Shown here piece by piece: positions 42,410-52,756 of a DNA stretch of 64,000 bases (positions within the stretch are counted from its first letter, which is position 1; every line of letters starts with the position of its first letter). The stretch lies in contig CALGTK010000375.1 of NCBI GenBank assembly GCA_937904325.1, positions 55,034-119,033 on the forward strand. The letters run 5' to 3'. Both the position numbers and the translations under genes were made by a program. The notes under the pieces are model-generated. The model had not been told where the DNA came from, ran no database searches, and worked only from the letters and a program-made list of their open reading frames with translations. The DNA comes from an uncultured Planctomyces sp. (GTDB taxonomy: Bacteria; Planctomycetota; Planctomycetia; Planctomycetales; Planctomycetaceae).

Positions 42410-43708
42410 ATGCGCACTGGTACTAATCGTCGTGGATTCCTGCAGGCCGGATTCGCCGGCGGTGTCGGACTGTCGCTTGCTAATTACTTTCAGATGCAGA
42501 AGGCTCAGGCCGATCTGAAGAATTACGATAGCTTCGAAGGCACTGCAAAGAATGTAATCTACATCTACCTTCCGGGTGGTTGTGCCCACCAGGAAACCTG
42601 GGATCCCAAGCCGTACGCTCCGGTTGAATATCGCGGACCGATGGGGTCGATCGACACCAACGTCTCAGGCATCCGCATCAACGAGACGATGAAGCACACC
42701 GCCAAGGTCGTCGACAAGATAGCCATCTGCCGATCAATGACCCACGGAGAGGCGGCCCATGCGCGTGGCACGCACAACATGTTCACGGGAGCTCGACCCA
42801 GCCCGGCTCTGAAATACCCAAGTATGGGCAGTGTCGTCAGTCACGAACTGGGCCCACGGAAAAATCTTCCGCCGTACGTCTGTGTTCCGAACCAGCCAAA
42901 CGAATTCGCAGGGACTGGATATCTCAGCTCGTCCTTCGCACCGTTCAGCCTTGGTTCTGATCCCGCGGCCAACGGCTTCAAAGTCCGCGACCTGAATCTG
43001 CCGAACGGAATTGACGATGCTCGATTTACAACACGTCGAAACGTTCTCGACAAGGTCAACGATCACTTCCTGACCAAAGAAAAGGCTGATAATCTCGACG
43101 CATTGAACAGCTTCTACGATCGTGCATACAGCTTGATCAGCTCGCCTGCAGCCCGAGAAGCGTTCAATATTGAAGCCGAAGACAAAGGCCTTCGCGATCG
43201 ATACGGTCGCAACCAGGCCGGCCAGCGAATGTTAATGGCTCGACGTCTCGTCGAAGCTGGAGTTCGTTTCGTGACGCTGACTTACGGCGGCTGGGACATG
43301 CACAGCAACATTGAAAACAGTATCAAGGGGCAGGTTCCATCTCTCGACCAGGGCCTGGCTGCTTTACTGACTGACCTTTCAGATCGCGGGCTCCTCGACG
43401 AAACACTCGTCTGCATCGCTTCTGAGTTTGGTCGGACACCAAAGATCAACAAGACTGCCGGCCGGGATCACTGGCCAAAAGTCTTCAGCGTTATCCTTGC
43501 CGGCGGTGGCATCAAGGGCGGACAAGTCTTTGGATCATCCAACGCAACTGCCAGCGAACCAGAAGAGAACCCACTGAGCGTCCTCGATTGGGCAACCACG
43601 ATTTACCACACGATGGGAATCGTTGCAGACAAAGAGTTAATGGCTCCTGGTGATCGGCCAATCGAAATCGTTGATGGCGGCAAAGTTCGTCACGAACTGC
43701 TCGCTTAA
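42410..43708 (+). CDS. DUF1501 domain exported protein (Tat leader)
   Basis: TNRRGFLQAGFAGGVGLSLANYF; GGCAHQETWDPK, ASEFGRTPKINKTAGRDHWPKVFSVILAGGGIKGGQVFGSS. Confidence 0.92.
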   Translation: MRTGTNRRGFLQAGFAGGVGLSLANYFQMQKAQADLKNYDSFEGTAKNVIYIYLPGGCAHQETWDPKPYAPVEYRGPMGSIDTNVSGIRINETMKHTAKVVDKIAICRSMTHGEAAHARGTHNMFTGARPSPALKYPSMGSVVSHELGPRKNLPPYVCVPNQPNEFAGTGYLSSSFAPFSLGSDPAANGFKVRDLNLPNGIDDARFTTRRNVLDKVNDHFLTKEKADNLDALNSFYDRAYSLISSPAAREAFNIEAEDKGLRDRYGRNQAGQRMLMARRLVEAGVRFVTLTYGGWDMHSNIENSIKGQVPSLDQGLAALLTDLSDRGLLDETLVCIASEFGRTPKINKTAGRDHWPKVFSVILAGGGIKGGQVFGSSNATASEPEENPLSVLDWATTIYHTMGIVADKELMAPGDRPIEIVDGGKVRHELLA

Positions 43709-43719
43709 TTGAGATCAAA

Positions 43720-43754
43720 GAAGCCCGGTGTCTGTTTTAAAGACGCCGGGCTTC
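43720..43754 (+). terminator. Putative transcription terminator/attenuator hairpin after DUF1501
   Basis: GAAGCCCGGTGTCT-GTTTTA-AAGACGCCGGGCTTC long stem; weak T-tract. Confidence 0.55.
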
Positions 43755-43844
43755 CTGCGTATTTTGAGTTTGTCAGTTTCGAATTCTTTTTACTGCTGGT
43801 CTTAACCACAGTTTTGATTTCTAAGTATTCCGCGATTTAGAGGT

Positions 43845-46301
43845 ATGGATATGCCTGCGTTTCGGTCCTTCCGTTCACTGCTGGCTTTTGCACTCGTGAT
43901 GTCAGCCAGCACGTTGTTCGCCGCTTCTCCGCGACTGACGATCATTCTGCCCCGAGGTGCTCAGCGAGGTAAAGACACCGAACTGACCTTCAGTGGTCGA
44001 CTGCTTGCCGACGTTGAAGAGATCATGTTCTACGAATCAGGCTTCTCGGTGAAAGAGTTCAAGCCGGTCAACGCGAACTCCTTTAAAGCTGTGATCAGTG
44101 TTTCTGCGGACGCTCGTCTGGGTGAACAGGTCTGCCAGGTTCGAACGAAGACAGGCATATCCGATTTCCGAACATTCTTCGTGGGTTACCTGCCGGACGT
44201 GGTTGAAAAAGAGCCGAACAGCGACTTCGCTACGCCGCAAGTCGTCCCCATCAACTCTACCGTTAACGGAGTCGCCGCTTCTGAAGACGTCGACTATTAC
44301 GTCGTCGAGGCGAAAAAGGGGGATCGTATTGCGGCCGAAGTTGAGGCTATCCGGCTTGGTACCACTCTGTTCGATCCGTACGTCGCAATTCTCGACGCCA
44401 AACGATTCGAACTTGCGTCAGCTGACGACTCTCCGCTTCTCGTTCAGGATTGCGTCGTTTCGGCGATAGCCCCGGACGACGGGAAATATACAATCGAAGT
44501 CCGTGAAAGTTCCTACGGTGGCAACGGCAACTGTCGCTACCGTGTTCACATCGGCAACTTCCCGCGCCCAACCGCCGTCTACCCGGCAGGTGGAAAGATC
44601 GGTGAAGAAGTCGAACTGAGATTCATCGGCGACGCCGGTGGCGACTTCGCTCAGAAGTTCACACTGCCCAACGAAGTCATCCCTGAGTACGGTGTGTTCG
44701 CCGGTAAGGAAGGAAGCTGGTCACCGAGTTGGAACACATTCCGACTCTCGGATGTTGGCAACTCGCTGGAAGTCGAACCGAACAACGACCGAGCAACAGC
44801 AACTCCCTCTGATTTTCCGTCAGCCTTTAACGGCATTCTTCAGGAAACCGGAGATCAGGACTTCTTCAAGTTCACCGCGAAGAAGGGGCAACAGTTTGAA
44901 GTCGAGTGCTACGGTCGCCGGATCCGTTCTGCGATTGACCCGGTAATGTATCTCTACAATGCAACAGGTGGGCGCGTTGCATCAAACGATGACTCACGCG
45001 GGCCAGACAGTTACTTCAGATTCAACGTGCCGGCGGATGGCGAATACACGCTACTCATTCGAGATCATTTAATGCGCGGCGGACCGGCTTACGTTTACCG
45101 AGTCGAATTTCAGCCAATCAAGCCCGGTCTCACACTGAGCATCGCGCGGACCGAACGGTACGGACAGTATCGACAGCAGATTTTCGTTGGGCGAGGCAAT
45201 CGATTTGGAACAAACATTAATCTCGCTCGTCGCAACTTTGGCGGTGAACTGGTCCTTGCACCAAAAGAACTTCCAGCCGGAATTACGATGCACCACGACC
45301 AGGTGCCGGCAAATATGAGTGTCATGCCGGTCGTGTTTGAAGCGGCAGCGGATGCTCCACTTACCGGCGGACTGTACGATTTTGTGGCTCACCACGCTGA
45401 GAACCCGGAAATCAATGGTGGGTTCTCAAACAAGTCGGACTTTGTCTATGGAGCCCCGGGACAATCCCTGTACTACACAAAGACCATGCACCGTATGCCG
45501 ATCGCTGTGGTTGACGAAATCCCGTTCAAGCTTGATATCATCGTTCCGAAAGTTCCTATCGCTCGCAATGGATCAATGAATGTGAAAATTGTTGCCACCA
45601 AGCAAGATGGCTGGGACGAAACCATTACCGTTCAATTTCCGTTCCGACCGCCAGGGCTCGGAGCCAGAAGTTCAATTCAGATACCTAAGGGCAAGACTGA
45701 GGCTCTCTATCCGATCAATGCAAGCGGCAGCGCTGCCATCGGCATATGGAAGGTCTTCGCTATTGGTTGGGGAGCCGTCGATGGAGGTAACGCGTTCGCC
45801 TCATCTTCACTTACTCCACTCGAAATTTCCGAGCCATACGTCACTTTTGCCATGAGTCGTAGTGCTTGCGACCAGGGGCAGGAAACGGAAATCGTCTGCA
45901 CGTTGACGCAAACCAAGGAGTTCCCGGGTGAAGCTGTCGCCAAAATCTACGGGTTGCCGAATAAGGCTGTTACGGGCCCGATGAACTTCACCAAGGATAC
46001 GAAGGAAGTCATCTTCAAAGTGACTACTGACGCTACGACACCAGCGGGACGTCATAAAAGTGTCTTTGGCCAAATCACGATCACGATGAACGGTGAGCCG
46101 ATCGTCCATAACGTTGGCACAACCGAACTTCGAATCGACAAGCCGCTGCCACCAAAGGTTGAACCAAAGCCGACACCCAAACCAGCGACTGTCGCAGTGG
46201 TAAAGCCGGCACCGAAGCCGGTTGCGAAACCACCGCGACGGCTGACTCGACTGGAAATGCTGCGTCTTGAAAAGGCGAAAGCCGCCGCCGCCGGTAAATA
46301 A
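43845..46301 (+). CDS. Exported protein with pre-peptidase C-terminal (PPC)-like domains
   Basis: Signal peptide; two PPC-like segments (EPNSDFATPQVVPINSTVNGVAASEDVDYYVVEAKKGDRIAAEVEA; EPNNDRATATPSDFPSAFNGILQETGDQDFFKFTAKKGQQFEVECYG); Pro/Lys-rich C-terminal tail. Confidence 0.82.
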   Translation: MDMPAFRSFRSLLAFALVMSASTLFAASPRLTIILPRGAQRGKDTELTFSGRLLADVEEIMFYESGFSVKEFKPVNANSFKAVISVSADARLGEQVCQVRTKTGISDFRTFFVGYLPDVVEKEPNSDFATPQVVPINSTVNGVAASEDVDYYVVEAKKGDRIAAEVEAIRLGTTLFDPYVAILDAKRFELASADDSPLLVQDCVVSAIAPDDGKYTIEVRESSYGGNGNCRYRVHIGNFPRPTAVYPAGGKIGEEVELRFIGDAGGDFAQKFTLPNEVIPEYGVFAGKEGSWSPSWNTFRLSDVGNSLEVEPNNDRATATPSDFPSAFNGILQETGDQDFFKFTAKKGQQFEVECYGRRIRSAIDPVMYLYNATGGRVASNDDSRGPDSYFRFNVPADGEYTLLIRDHLMRGGPAYVYRVEFQPIKPGLTLSIARTERYGQYRQQIFVGRGNRFGTNINLARRNFGGELVLAPKELPAGITMHHDQVPANMSVMPVVFEAAADAPLTGGLYDFVAHHAENPEINGGFSNKSDFVYGAPGQSLYYTKTMHRMPIAVVDEIPFKLDIIVPKVPIARNGSMNVKIVATKQDGWDETITVQFPFRPPGLGARSSIQIPKGKTEALYPINASGSAAIGIWKVFAIGWGAVDGGNAFASSSLTPLEISEPYVTFAMSRSACDQGQETEIVCTLTQTKEFPGEAVAKIYGLPNKAVTGPMNFTKDTKEVIFKVTTDATTPAGRHKSVFGQITITMNGEPIVHNVGTTELRIDKPLPPKVEPKPTPKPATVAVVKPAPKPVAKPPRRLTRLEMLRLEKAKAAAAGK

Positions 46302-46408
46302 CTGATACATGAATAACCGAGCTCAAGATATCGTTTCTTAGTTAAATTGTTGCTGTATCACTGAGTCCCTTTCAAACCATGCTGTACGGCTTCTGAAGGA
46401 CTACTGCC

Positions 46409-48841
46409 ATGTTTCGTTCCCGACTGTGGACCGTTGCTATTGCGTTCATCGCTTCACTGAATTCGCTCACGACGGATGCTCAGGAAAAGCCAATTTCTCT
46501 TGAGGTCTATCCTGGCGAGGTACACATCAACACGATGCGTGACCGACAGTCATTCGTCGTGCAGGTCGCCTATCCAAACGGCTTGACGCGCGACGTGACC
46601 AAAGAGGCAAAATTCACGCTGAGCGATGCTGCGAAAGTTAAGCTGGAGGGAAATGTCCTTCACCCGGTCTCAGATGGCGATAGCCAAATGGCGGTCGAAT
46701 TCGGGGGCCTTTCTAAGATGATCCCGATCAAAATCGAACAGGCGACCGCTGACCGTGATGTCAGTTTCAAGCTGGACATCATGCCGATATTCATGAAATC
46801 CAACTGTAACACTGGTAGCTGTCATGGTGCTGCTCGAGGAAAAGATGGTTTTCGCCTCTCTTTGTTCGGTTTTGATCCAGCCGGCGATCAGTTTCGAATT
46901 GCCCGCGAATTGCCCGGCCGCCGAATCAATCTGGCGTTGCCCGAAGAAAGTCTGCTCATGACCAAGTCTGTTGGCTCGGTACCACACACAGGCGGCAAGC
47001 GGTTTGGGACCGACAGCGAGTACTACGCGACTATGCTCCGGTGGTTGAAAGCGGGCGGAAACAATGATCAGGGCGAAGTCCCCAAGGTACTTACTGTGGA
47101 GCTATACCCACCAGCTGCAGTCCTTGACGGTGCAGGGACCACTCAGCAATTGACTGTCCGAGCAAAATACTCAGACGGAACTGACCGCGATGTTACAAAC
47201 CTCGCAGTGTTTCTTTCAAACAACGACACGTCCGCAACTGTCTCGCCCGACGGCCTGGTCACCGCTCACGAGCGGGGCGAAGCCTTCATTATGGCTCGCT
47301 TTGAAACTCACACCGTCGGTCGACAGTTCATTATGTTGCCCAAGGGGCAGCAGTACACGGACCCGAAAACGCCAGAGTTCAACTTCGTGGACAACCTCGT
47401 CTACAACAAGCTGAGGAAACTCAGAATCCTGCCTTCCGGTGTCTGCACGGATGAGGAATTCCTGCGACGGGCAAGCCTCGACATCGTCGGAGTTCTGCCC
47501 ACGATGGAAGAGTACGTTCGATTCATGGAAGACAAAGACGAGAAAAAGCGAGTCAAGCTTGTCGATGAACTACTGAACCGCAAAGAATTCGTTGAAGTCT
47601 GGGTGATGAAATGGGCGGAACTGCTCCAAATTCGAACCACAAACCAGATCAGTTACAAGTCGATGCTGCGTTACTACAACTGGCTTCAGGAACGGATCGC
47701 CAGCAACATGCCGACCGACCAGATGGTTCGTGAATTGCTTGGCTCCAGCGGTGGGACATTTCAAAACGCGGCAACGAACTACTATCAGAATGAACGCGAT
47801 ACCTTGAAAACATCGGAGAATGTAGCTCAGGTCTTCATGGGTATGAGAATTCAGTGTGCCCAGTGCCACAATCATCCGTTTGACCGTTGGACAATGGACG
47901 ATTACTACAGTTTCGCCGCATTCTTCTCACAGATCGGTCGAAAGCGTGGCGAAGACCCACGTGAATTGATTATCTACAACAGCGGTAGCGGCGACGTCCG
48001 ACACCTTGTTGGCAACAAGGTGATGGCTCCGAAGTTCCTTGGTGGAGAAGTGCCCGATGTCAAAGGCAAAGACCGACGAGTCGTGATGGCAGACTGGCTT
48101 GCATCGCCACAGAATCCATATTTTGCGACCAATCTTGGCAACATCGTTTGGGCACACTTCTTTGGCAAAGGCATCATCGATCAGGTCGACGACGTTCGAG
48201 TATCCAACCCACCGGTCAACAAAGAATTGCTTGACGAACTGGGGCGACGTTTCACTGAATACAACTACGATTTCAAGAAACTCGTTCGTGACATTTGCAC
48301 GTCGCGTGTTTATCAGCACTCAACCGCCACTAACGAAACAAACGTCAAAGATTCTCGAAACTTTTCACACGCGGCTCTTCGCCGGGTTCGAGCGGAAGTT
48401 CTGCTGGACGCGATCACGCAGGTCACCGATACGAAGAACAAGTTCCAGGGATTACCGACTGGAGCTCGAGCGGTTCAGATTGCAAATGGAAATACATCGA
48501 CATACTTCCTGACGGCATTCGGGCGAGCCAAACGGGAAACAGTCTGTTCTTGCGAAGTCTCCATTGAACCGAATCTCTCACAAGCTCTTCACCTGCTGAA
48601 TGGTGACACCGTGAATACGAAAATGGCACAGGGGAAACTCGTGCCAACTCGACTGACGGAAGGTAAGACACCGGAACAGATCGCCGAAGAAATCTACATC
48701 CGCTGCCTTAGTCGAAAGCCAACGGAGCGAGAAGCAGCTGCTCTGAAAGAGGTCGTCGACAATGAGCAGAACAAACAGCAGGCTCTGGAAGATATTTTTT
48801 GGGCCACGCTGAACTCCCGCGAGTTTGTGTTTAACCATTGA
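46409..48841 (+). CDS. DUF1549/DUF1553 protein with Ig-like (Big2) and cytochrome-like heme-binding domains
   Basis: CNTGSCHG (46805-46825), CAQCHNHPFDRW CxxCH (47855-47869), Ig-like LTVRAKYSDGTDRDVTNLAVFLSNNDTSATVSPDGLVTA, EEFLRRASLDIVGVLPT. Confidence 0.92.
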   Translation: MFRSRLWTVAIAFIASLNSLTTDAQEKPISLEVYPGEVHINTMRDRQSFVVQVAYPNGLTRDVTKEAKFTLSDAAKVKLEGNVLHPVSDGDSQMAVEFGGLSKMIPIKIEQATADRDVSFKLDIMPIFMKSNCNTGSCHGAARGKDGFRLSLFGFDPAGDQFRIARELPGRRINLALPEESLLMTKSVGSVPHTGGKRFGTDSEYYATMLRWLKAGGNNDQGEVPKVLTVELYPPAAVLDGAGTTQQLTVRAKYSDGTDRDVTNLAVFLSNNDTSATVSPDGLVTAHERGEAFIMARFETHTVGRQFIMLPKGQQYTDPKTPEFNFVDNLVYNKLRKLRILPSGVCTDEEFLRRASLDIVGVLPTMEEYVRFMEDKDEKKRVKLVDELLNRKEFVEVWVMKWAELLQIRTTNQISYKSMLRYYNWLQERIASNMPTDQMVRELLGSSGGTFQNAATNYYQNERDTLKTSENVAQVFMGMRIQCAQCHNHPFDRWTMDDYYSFAAFFSQIGRKRGEDPRELIIYNSGSGDVRHLVGNKVMAPKFLGGEVPDVKGKDRRVVMADWLASPQNPYFATNLGNIVWAHFFGKGIIDQVDDVRVSNPPVNKELLDELGRRFTEYNYDFKKLVRDICTSRVYQHSTATNETNVKDSRNFSHAALRRVRAEVLLDAITQVTDTKNKFQGLPTGARAVQIANGNTSTYFLTAFGRAKRETVCSCEVSIEPNLSQALHLLNGDTVNTKMAQGKLVPTRLTEGKTPEQIAEEIYIRCLSRKPTEREAAALKEVVDNEQNKQQALEDIFWATLNSREFVFNH

Positions 48842-49072
48842 GTTCCCTGTTCACGTCCAGTTGTGCAGGACATGGCAGGTTTGTGATATCTGTGGAGATT
48901 TCCGGATCGTTGCATTTGTGATCCAAATATTTCACTGCCTTCTCAATCCAGAATCCCAACAGGCAGTAGCTAACCTACATTGACTTAGTGTGTTGCGGCT
49001 CGGACGCACTAGACATGTTCTTTACTGAGCACCCCACCCTCAAATTTTTCGACTTAGCGTCCGGAGACGGCC

Positions 49073-51769
49073 ATGCTTCATTTTCGACTGGCTTTGACTG
49101 CATGCATCCTGTTTGTGACAACAGCATCCACCCGGGCTGCAGATGAGAAAATCACCTACGTTGACCACGTTCAGCCGATTTTCCGCGCCAAGTGCTTCGC
49201 TTGTCATAACCCGGACAAGAAGAGCGGCGGACTCGATCTGACAAACTACACCGCCATGAAAGAGGGTGGCAGCTCTGGTGACGTCGTCGAAGCCGGTGAT
49301 GTGGACAGCAGTTATTTGTGGCTCCTGGTCAATCACGAATCTGAGCCATACATGCCTCCCAAGGCTGACAAGCTGCCGGCCGAAATGCTAGACGTGATTA
49401 AGGCTTGGATCGTCGGCGGAGCACTCGACACGAAAAGCAGTAAGGCAGTTGTTCGTCCAAAAGCAAAGATGGAATTTGCATTGTCGTTTGGCTCGACTGG
49501 ACGACCGGACGGCCCGCCCCCATTGCCGACGCGGCTTTCACTGCAGCCGGTCGTACATACCGAGCGGAGCACCGCGGTTAACTCTATTGCCACCAGTCCG
49601 TGGGCAACGCTCGTTGCAGTTTCAGGCCAGAAACAAATTCTGCTTTACAATACGCAGACGCTGGAACTCGCTGGAACGTTGCCATTCCCGGAAGGCGAAC
49701 CACATGTTCTTCAATTCAGCCGAAGCGGTCACCTGTTACTCGCTGGCGGTGGTCAGGGTGCAACAGCCGGCCGGGTTGTGGTGTTCAACGTAAAAAATGG
49801 TGAACGCATCTTCGAAATAGGTGACGAGCTCGACGCTGTCATGGGGGCGGACATCAGCTCGGATCACAAGTACATTGCACTCGGTGGTCCACAAAAGGTC
49901 GTACGTGTCTATTCGACGGAAACCAGCGAAGTCGTTTACGAAGTTCGGAAACACACTGACTGGGTAAGTGCCGTGTCGTTCAGTCCGGATGGCGTGTTGC
50001 TGGCAACAGGTGACCGAAATGGTGGCGTATTCGTTTGGGAAGCAGACACAGGCCGGGAATACCTTGGTCTGAAGGGCCATTCGAAACGGATCAGCGGCTT
50101 TTCGTGGCGAGCGGATTCAAACCTTCTTGCATCGGCCAGTGAAGATGCTTCCGTCCGATTGTGGGAAATGGAAAACGGTAAACAGATCAAGAGTTGGGGC
50201 GCTCACGGTGGAGGGACGGCATCTGTCGACTTCACTCGAGATGGAGAAATCGTCACCGCCGGACGGGACAAGACCGTCAAGCTGTGGAAGGGAGATGGAG
50301 CCGCGATCCGTACCTTTGAAGCATTCGCCGATCTCGCGCTGGCAACGGCGTATTGTGACGAAACAAAGCGAGTGGTCGGTGGAGACTGGACGGGACTCGT
50401 CCGTGTCTGGAACGCTGCAGATGGCAAGCGACTTGGTGAACTATCAACCAACCCCATTACGCTTGAATCTCGACTGGCGCTAGCACAGGCAGATGTGGGT
50501 AAAGTCGTAGCGGATCAAAAGACCAAGCAAGCGGCTTACACTGCCGCACAGGCGAAAGTAACTGCTGCAACCGCTCAGCTGGCAGCAGGTCAGAAGAAAC
50601 TGGCGGAGGCTACCACTCTGGAAAAGACCCTCACTGCAAAGCTGGTAGTCGATCAAAAAACTGCCGCCGACGCGAAGGTCAAGTTGGATGTATCCGCGAA
50701 AGTAGTTGCAACCTTGCAGCCACTCGTTCCATTACTGAAGGAAGCTGTTGCGAAAGCCGATCTGGCTGTTGCGAAAGCCGCCGGAGATCCGGATGTCGTC
50801 AAAGCTGCTGCCCAGTTGAAAGCGGTGGCAGTTTCTCGCGATGGCTCATTTGTGGCCGCAACCAGAACGGTTGCAGAAGAAACGGCAAAAATGAACACAG
50901 CAACTGCTGCCGTTGCAGCTGGCACGAAGGCGATTGCTGCAACGAAGACGGTCATCGCTGCCACTCAGAAAGCGGTCACACAATATACAGCATCCCTGGA
51001 CGCCGAGCAGAAGAACGCCACAGCATCAAAGGCTGCTCTTGACTCAGCAAACGCTGCAGCCGCAAAAGCTCAGCAGGCGGTGACTCGATGGCAGAACGAG
51101 ATTCAGTTTACCGCCAAGCTGGTCGCGCTAAACGAACGTCAGCAGAAGTTTGGCGAACTTGAACTCGCGTTTCTGGAGGCCGAAGCTGAGCTGAAGGAAA
51201 TGCAAAACAAAGTTTCACTGGCGCAGGCGGCCGTGTCTGCTGCACAGAAGACTGAGAAGACATCAACGGACATAGTGGTTGCGATAAAGCAAAAGCTTGC
51301 TCAGGTCACGGTAGATAAGCAGACGCAGGCGGCGCAGGTTGCTGTTCGCGAAAAAGCTGTTCCAATGCTGCAGGATGCGGTCTCTAAAGGTGCAGCAGCC
51401 GTAGCAGCACTACCTGCTGACAAAGAGCTGGCTGCCGCTGCCGGTCAGTTGAAGGCGGCGTTCGACCGCAACAATGCGACAATCGCTCAGGTTAAAACGA
51501 AAGTCGCCGAGTTGGACAAATCATTGGCGGTCATTCAGAAGGATGTCACAGCGGCTCAGCAGAAAGCTGTTGGGGCGAAAGCTGTCGTCGCGGAAGCAAC
51601 GAAGAAGTACCAGGCCGAGCAGGCAGCCACTGCTCCGGTTCAAGCCCGAACAACGACGGCCAAACAGGCATTTGAGCAAGCCCGCGCTTCGCTTGATCAG
51701 TTGAAGCAGGAAGTGGATGGTTTGCGTCAGCAGGCCAGCACAGGAGCAGCTGGCCCGGCTCAAGGGTGA
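49073..51769 (+). CDS. Exported c-type cytochrome-like domain + WD40 repeats + long Ala/Lys-rich coiled coil
   Basis: RAKCFACHNPDKKSGGLDL; WD40 blades (VSFSPDGVLLATGDRNGGVFVWEADTGREY, FSWRADSNLLASASEDASVRLWEMENGKQ); about 435-aa Ala/Lys/Gln coiled coil from about 50451. Confidence 0.9.
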   Translation: MLHFRLALTACILFVTTASTRAADEKITYVDHVQPIFRAKCFACHNPDKKSGGLDLTNYTAMKEGGSSGDVVEAGDVDSSYLWLLVNHESEPYMPPKADKLPAEMLDVIKAWIVGGALDTKSSKAVVRPKAKMEFALSFGSTGRPDGPPPLPTRLSLQPVVHTERSTAVNSIATSPWATLVAVSGQKQILLYNTQTLELAGTLPFPEGEPHVLQFSRSGHLLLAGGGQGATAGRVVVFNVKNGERIFEIGDELDAVMGADISSDHKYIALGGPQKVVRVYSTETSEVVYEVRKHTDWVSAVSFSPDGVLLATGDRNGGVFVWEADTGREYLGLKGHSKRISGFSWRADSNLLASASEDASVRLWEMENGKQIKSWGAHGGGTASVDFTRDGEIVTAGRDKTVKLWKGDGAAIRTFEAFADLALATAYCDETKRVVGGDWTGLVRVWNAADGKRLGELSTNPITLESRLALAQADVGKVVADQKTKQAAYTAAQAKVTAATAQLAAGQKKLAEATTLEKTLTAKLVVDQKTAADAKVKLDVSAKVVATLQPLVPLLKEAVAKADLAVAKAAGDPDVVKAAAQLKAVAVSRDGSFVAATRTVAEETAKMNTATAAVAAGTKAIAATKTVIAATQKAVTQYTASLDAEQKNATASKAALDSANAAAAKAQQAVTRWQNEIQFTAKLVALNERQQKFGELELAFLEAEAELKEMQNKVSLAQAAVSAAQKTEKTSTDIVVAIKQKLAQVTVDKQTQAAQVAVREKAVPMLQDAVSKGAAAVAALPADKELAAAAGQLKAAFDRNNATIAQVKTKVAELDKSLAVIQKDVTAAQQKAVGAKAVVAEATKKYQAEQAATAPVQARTTTAKQAFEQARASLDQLKQEVDGLRQQASTGAAGPAQG

Positions 51770-51814
51770 CGCTGATTAAGTTGCTTGTTAACTCCCGTTA
51801 AGCAATGGCGGAAT

Positions 51815-52756
51815 TCAATCGCGTGGTGGATCGTGGAAGACCATCACCGGTTTCGCCGTTCGATCTTCAAACCGGTAAGTCGAAACGGCGACAAGCTGCT
51901 GGTTATTATCGACCAGTATGAGCCTGGCTGTATTCCCGTTCTCGGGGGCGTGTTTAAGTGCCGCCACGGTGTCAATTTCCACCATCCGTCCGTTGTAGAT
52001 TCTTTCTTTCTGCAGCTCATTGATCTCGTAACTGGGCAAGTGCGAAACTGCTGTTATCGGTGGTTCAACGAATGATTCTATGTTCTCCGGTGTTAACTGA
52101 TTCGGAGTCACAGAATTAGAGAGAGAGAATGCTCCGATCGCCGAGCGATTCAGAGTGTTCATTGTCGCTCCGCATCCAAGTCTTTCTCCGATGTCACGCC
52201 CCAGGGAACGAATATAGGTTCCGGAGCCGCATTCGATTTGCAGCTTGAATTCGGGTAGTTCGAATCCGGCCAGTTCAAGGCGGTAGATGTGCACCGGCCG
52301 CGGCTCCAGTTCGACATCGTGGCCTTGCCGGGCGAGTTTATAGGCTCTTTTTCCGTCGACGTGGATTGCTGAAAATTTCGGTGGAACCTGTTCGATGTGT
52401 CCGGTGAAGTCGGGGAGCAGGTCGACGATAGCCTGCCGCGATAAGTTCTCGGTATCAAGTTCCGATTCAGCCAGCACTTCTCCGGTGCAGTCGTCCGTTG
52501 ATGTTACGAGCCCGAGTCGAAATGTGCCAGAATAGGACTTCGGTTGTTCCTGGATCATCTGCACCAGTCGTGTAGACCTGCCAACACAAATGACAAGAAT
52601 TCCGGTTGCCAGTGGGTCGAGTGTCCCGCAGTGCCCTACTTTGATCTGTCGACCATACCCGACTTTTCGCAGGAGATTCTTGACGCGAGTGACGGCTTGT
52701 CGAGACGTCATCCCTTCGGGTTTGTCAATCGAAAGTAGTCCGCTGATCGTCTTCAT
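51815..52756 (-). CDS. truB: tRNA pseudouridine(55) synthase (start MKTISGLL; the track ORF extends to 52798)
   Basis: GLLSIDKPEGMTSRQAV, VGHCGTLDPLATGILVICVGRSTRL, IECGSGTYIRSLGRDIGERLG. Confidence 0.95.
   Translation of the reverse strand: MKTISGLLSIDKPEGMTSRQAVTRVKNLLRKVGYGRQIKVGHCGTLDPLATGILVICVGRSTRLVQMIQEQPKSYSGTFRLGLVTSTDDCTGEVLAESELDTENLSRQAIVDLLPDFTGHIEQVPPKFSAIHVDGKRAYKLARQGHDVELEPRPVHIYRLELAGFELPEFKLQIECGSGTYIRSLGRDIGERLGCGATMNTLNRSAIGAFSLSNSVTPNQLTPENIESFVEPPITAVSHLPSYEINELQKERIYNGRMVEIDTVAALKHAPENGNTARLILVDNNQQLVAVSTYRFEDRTAKPVMVFHDPPRD

Noticed and set aside
45807-46310. 167-aa minus-strand ORF
   Set aside because: Antisense to the PPC-domain protein
50451-51769. Ala/Lys-rich internal repeats considered as a DNA tandem repeat
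   Set aside because: Repeats are only at the protein composition/heptad level, not exact DNA repeats; reported as coiled coil instead
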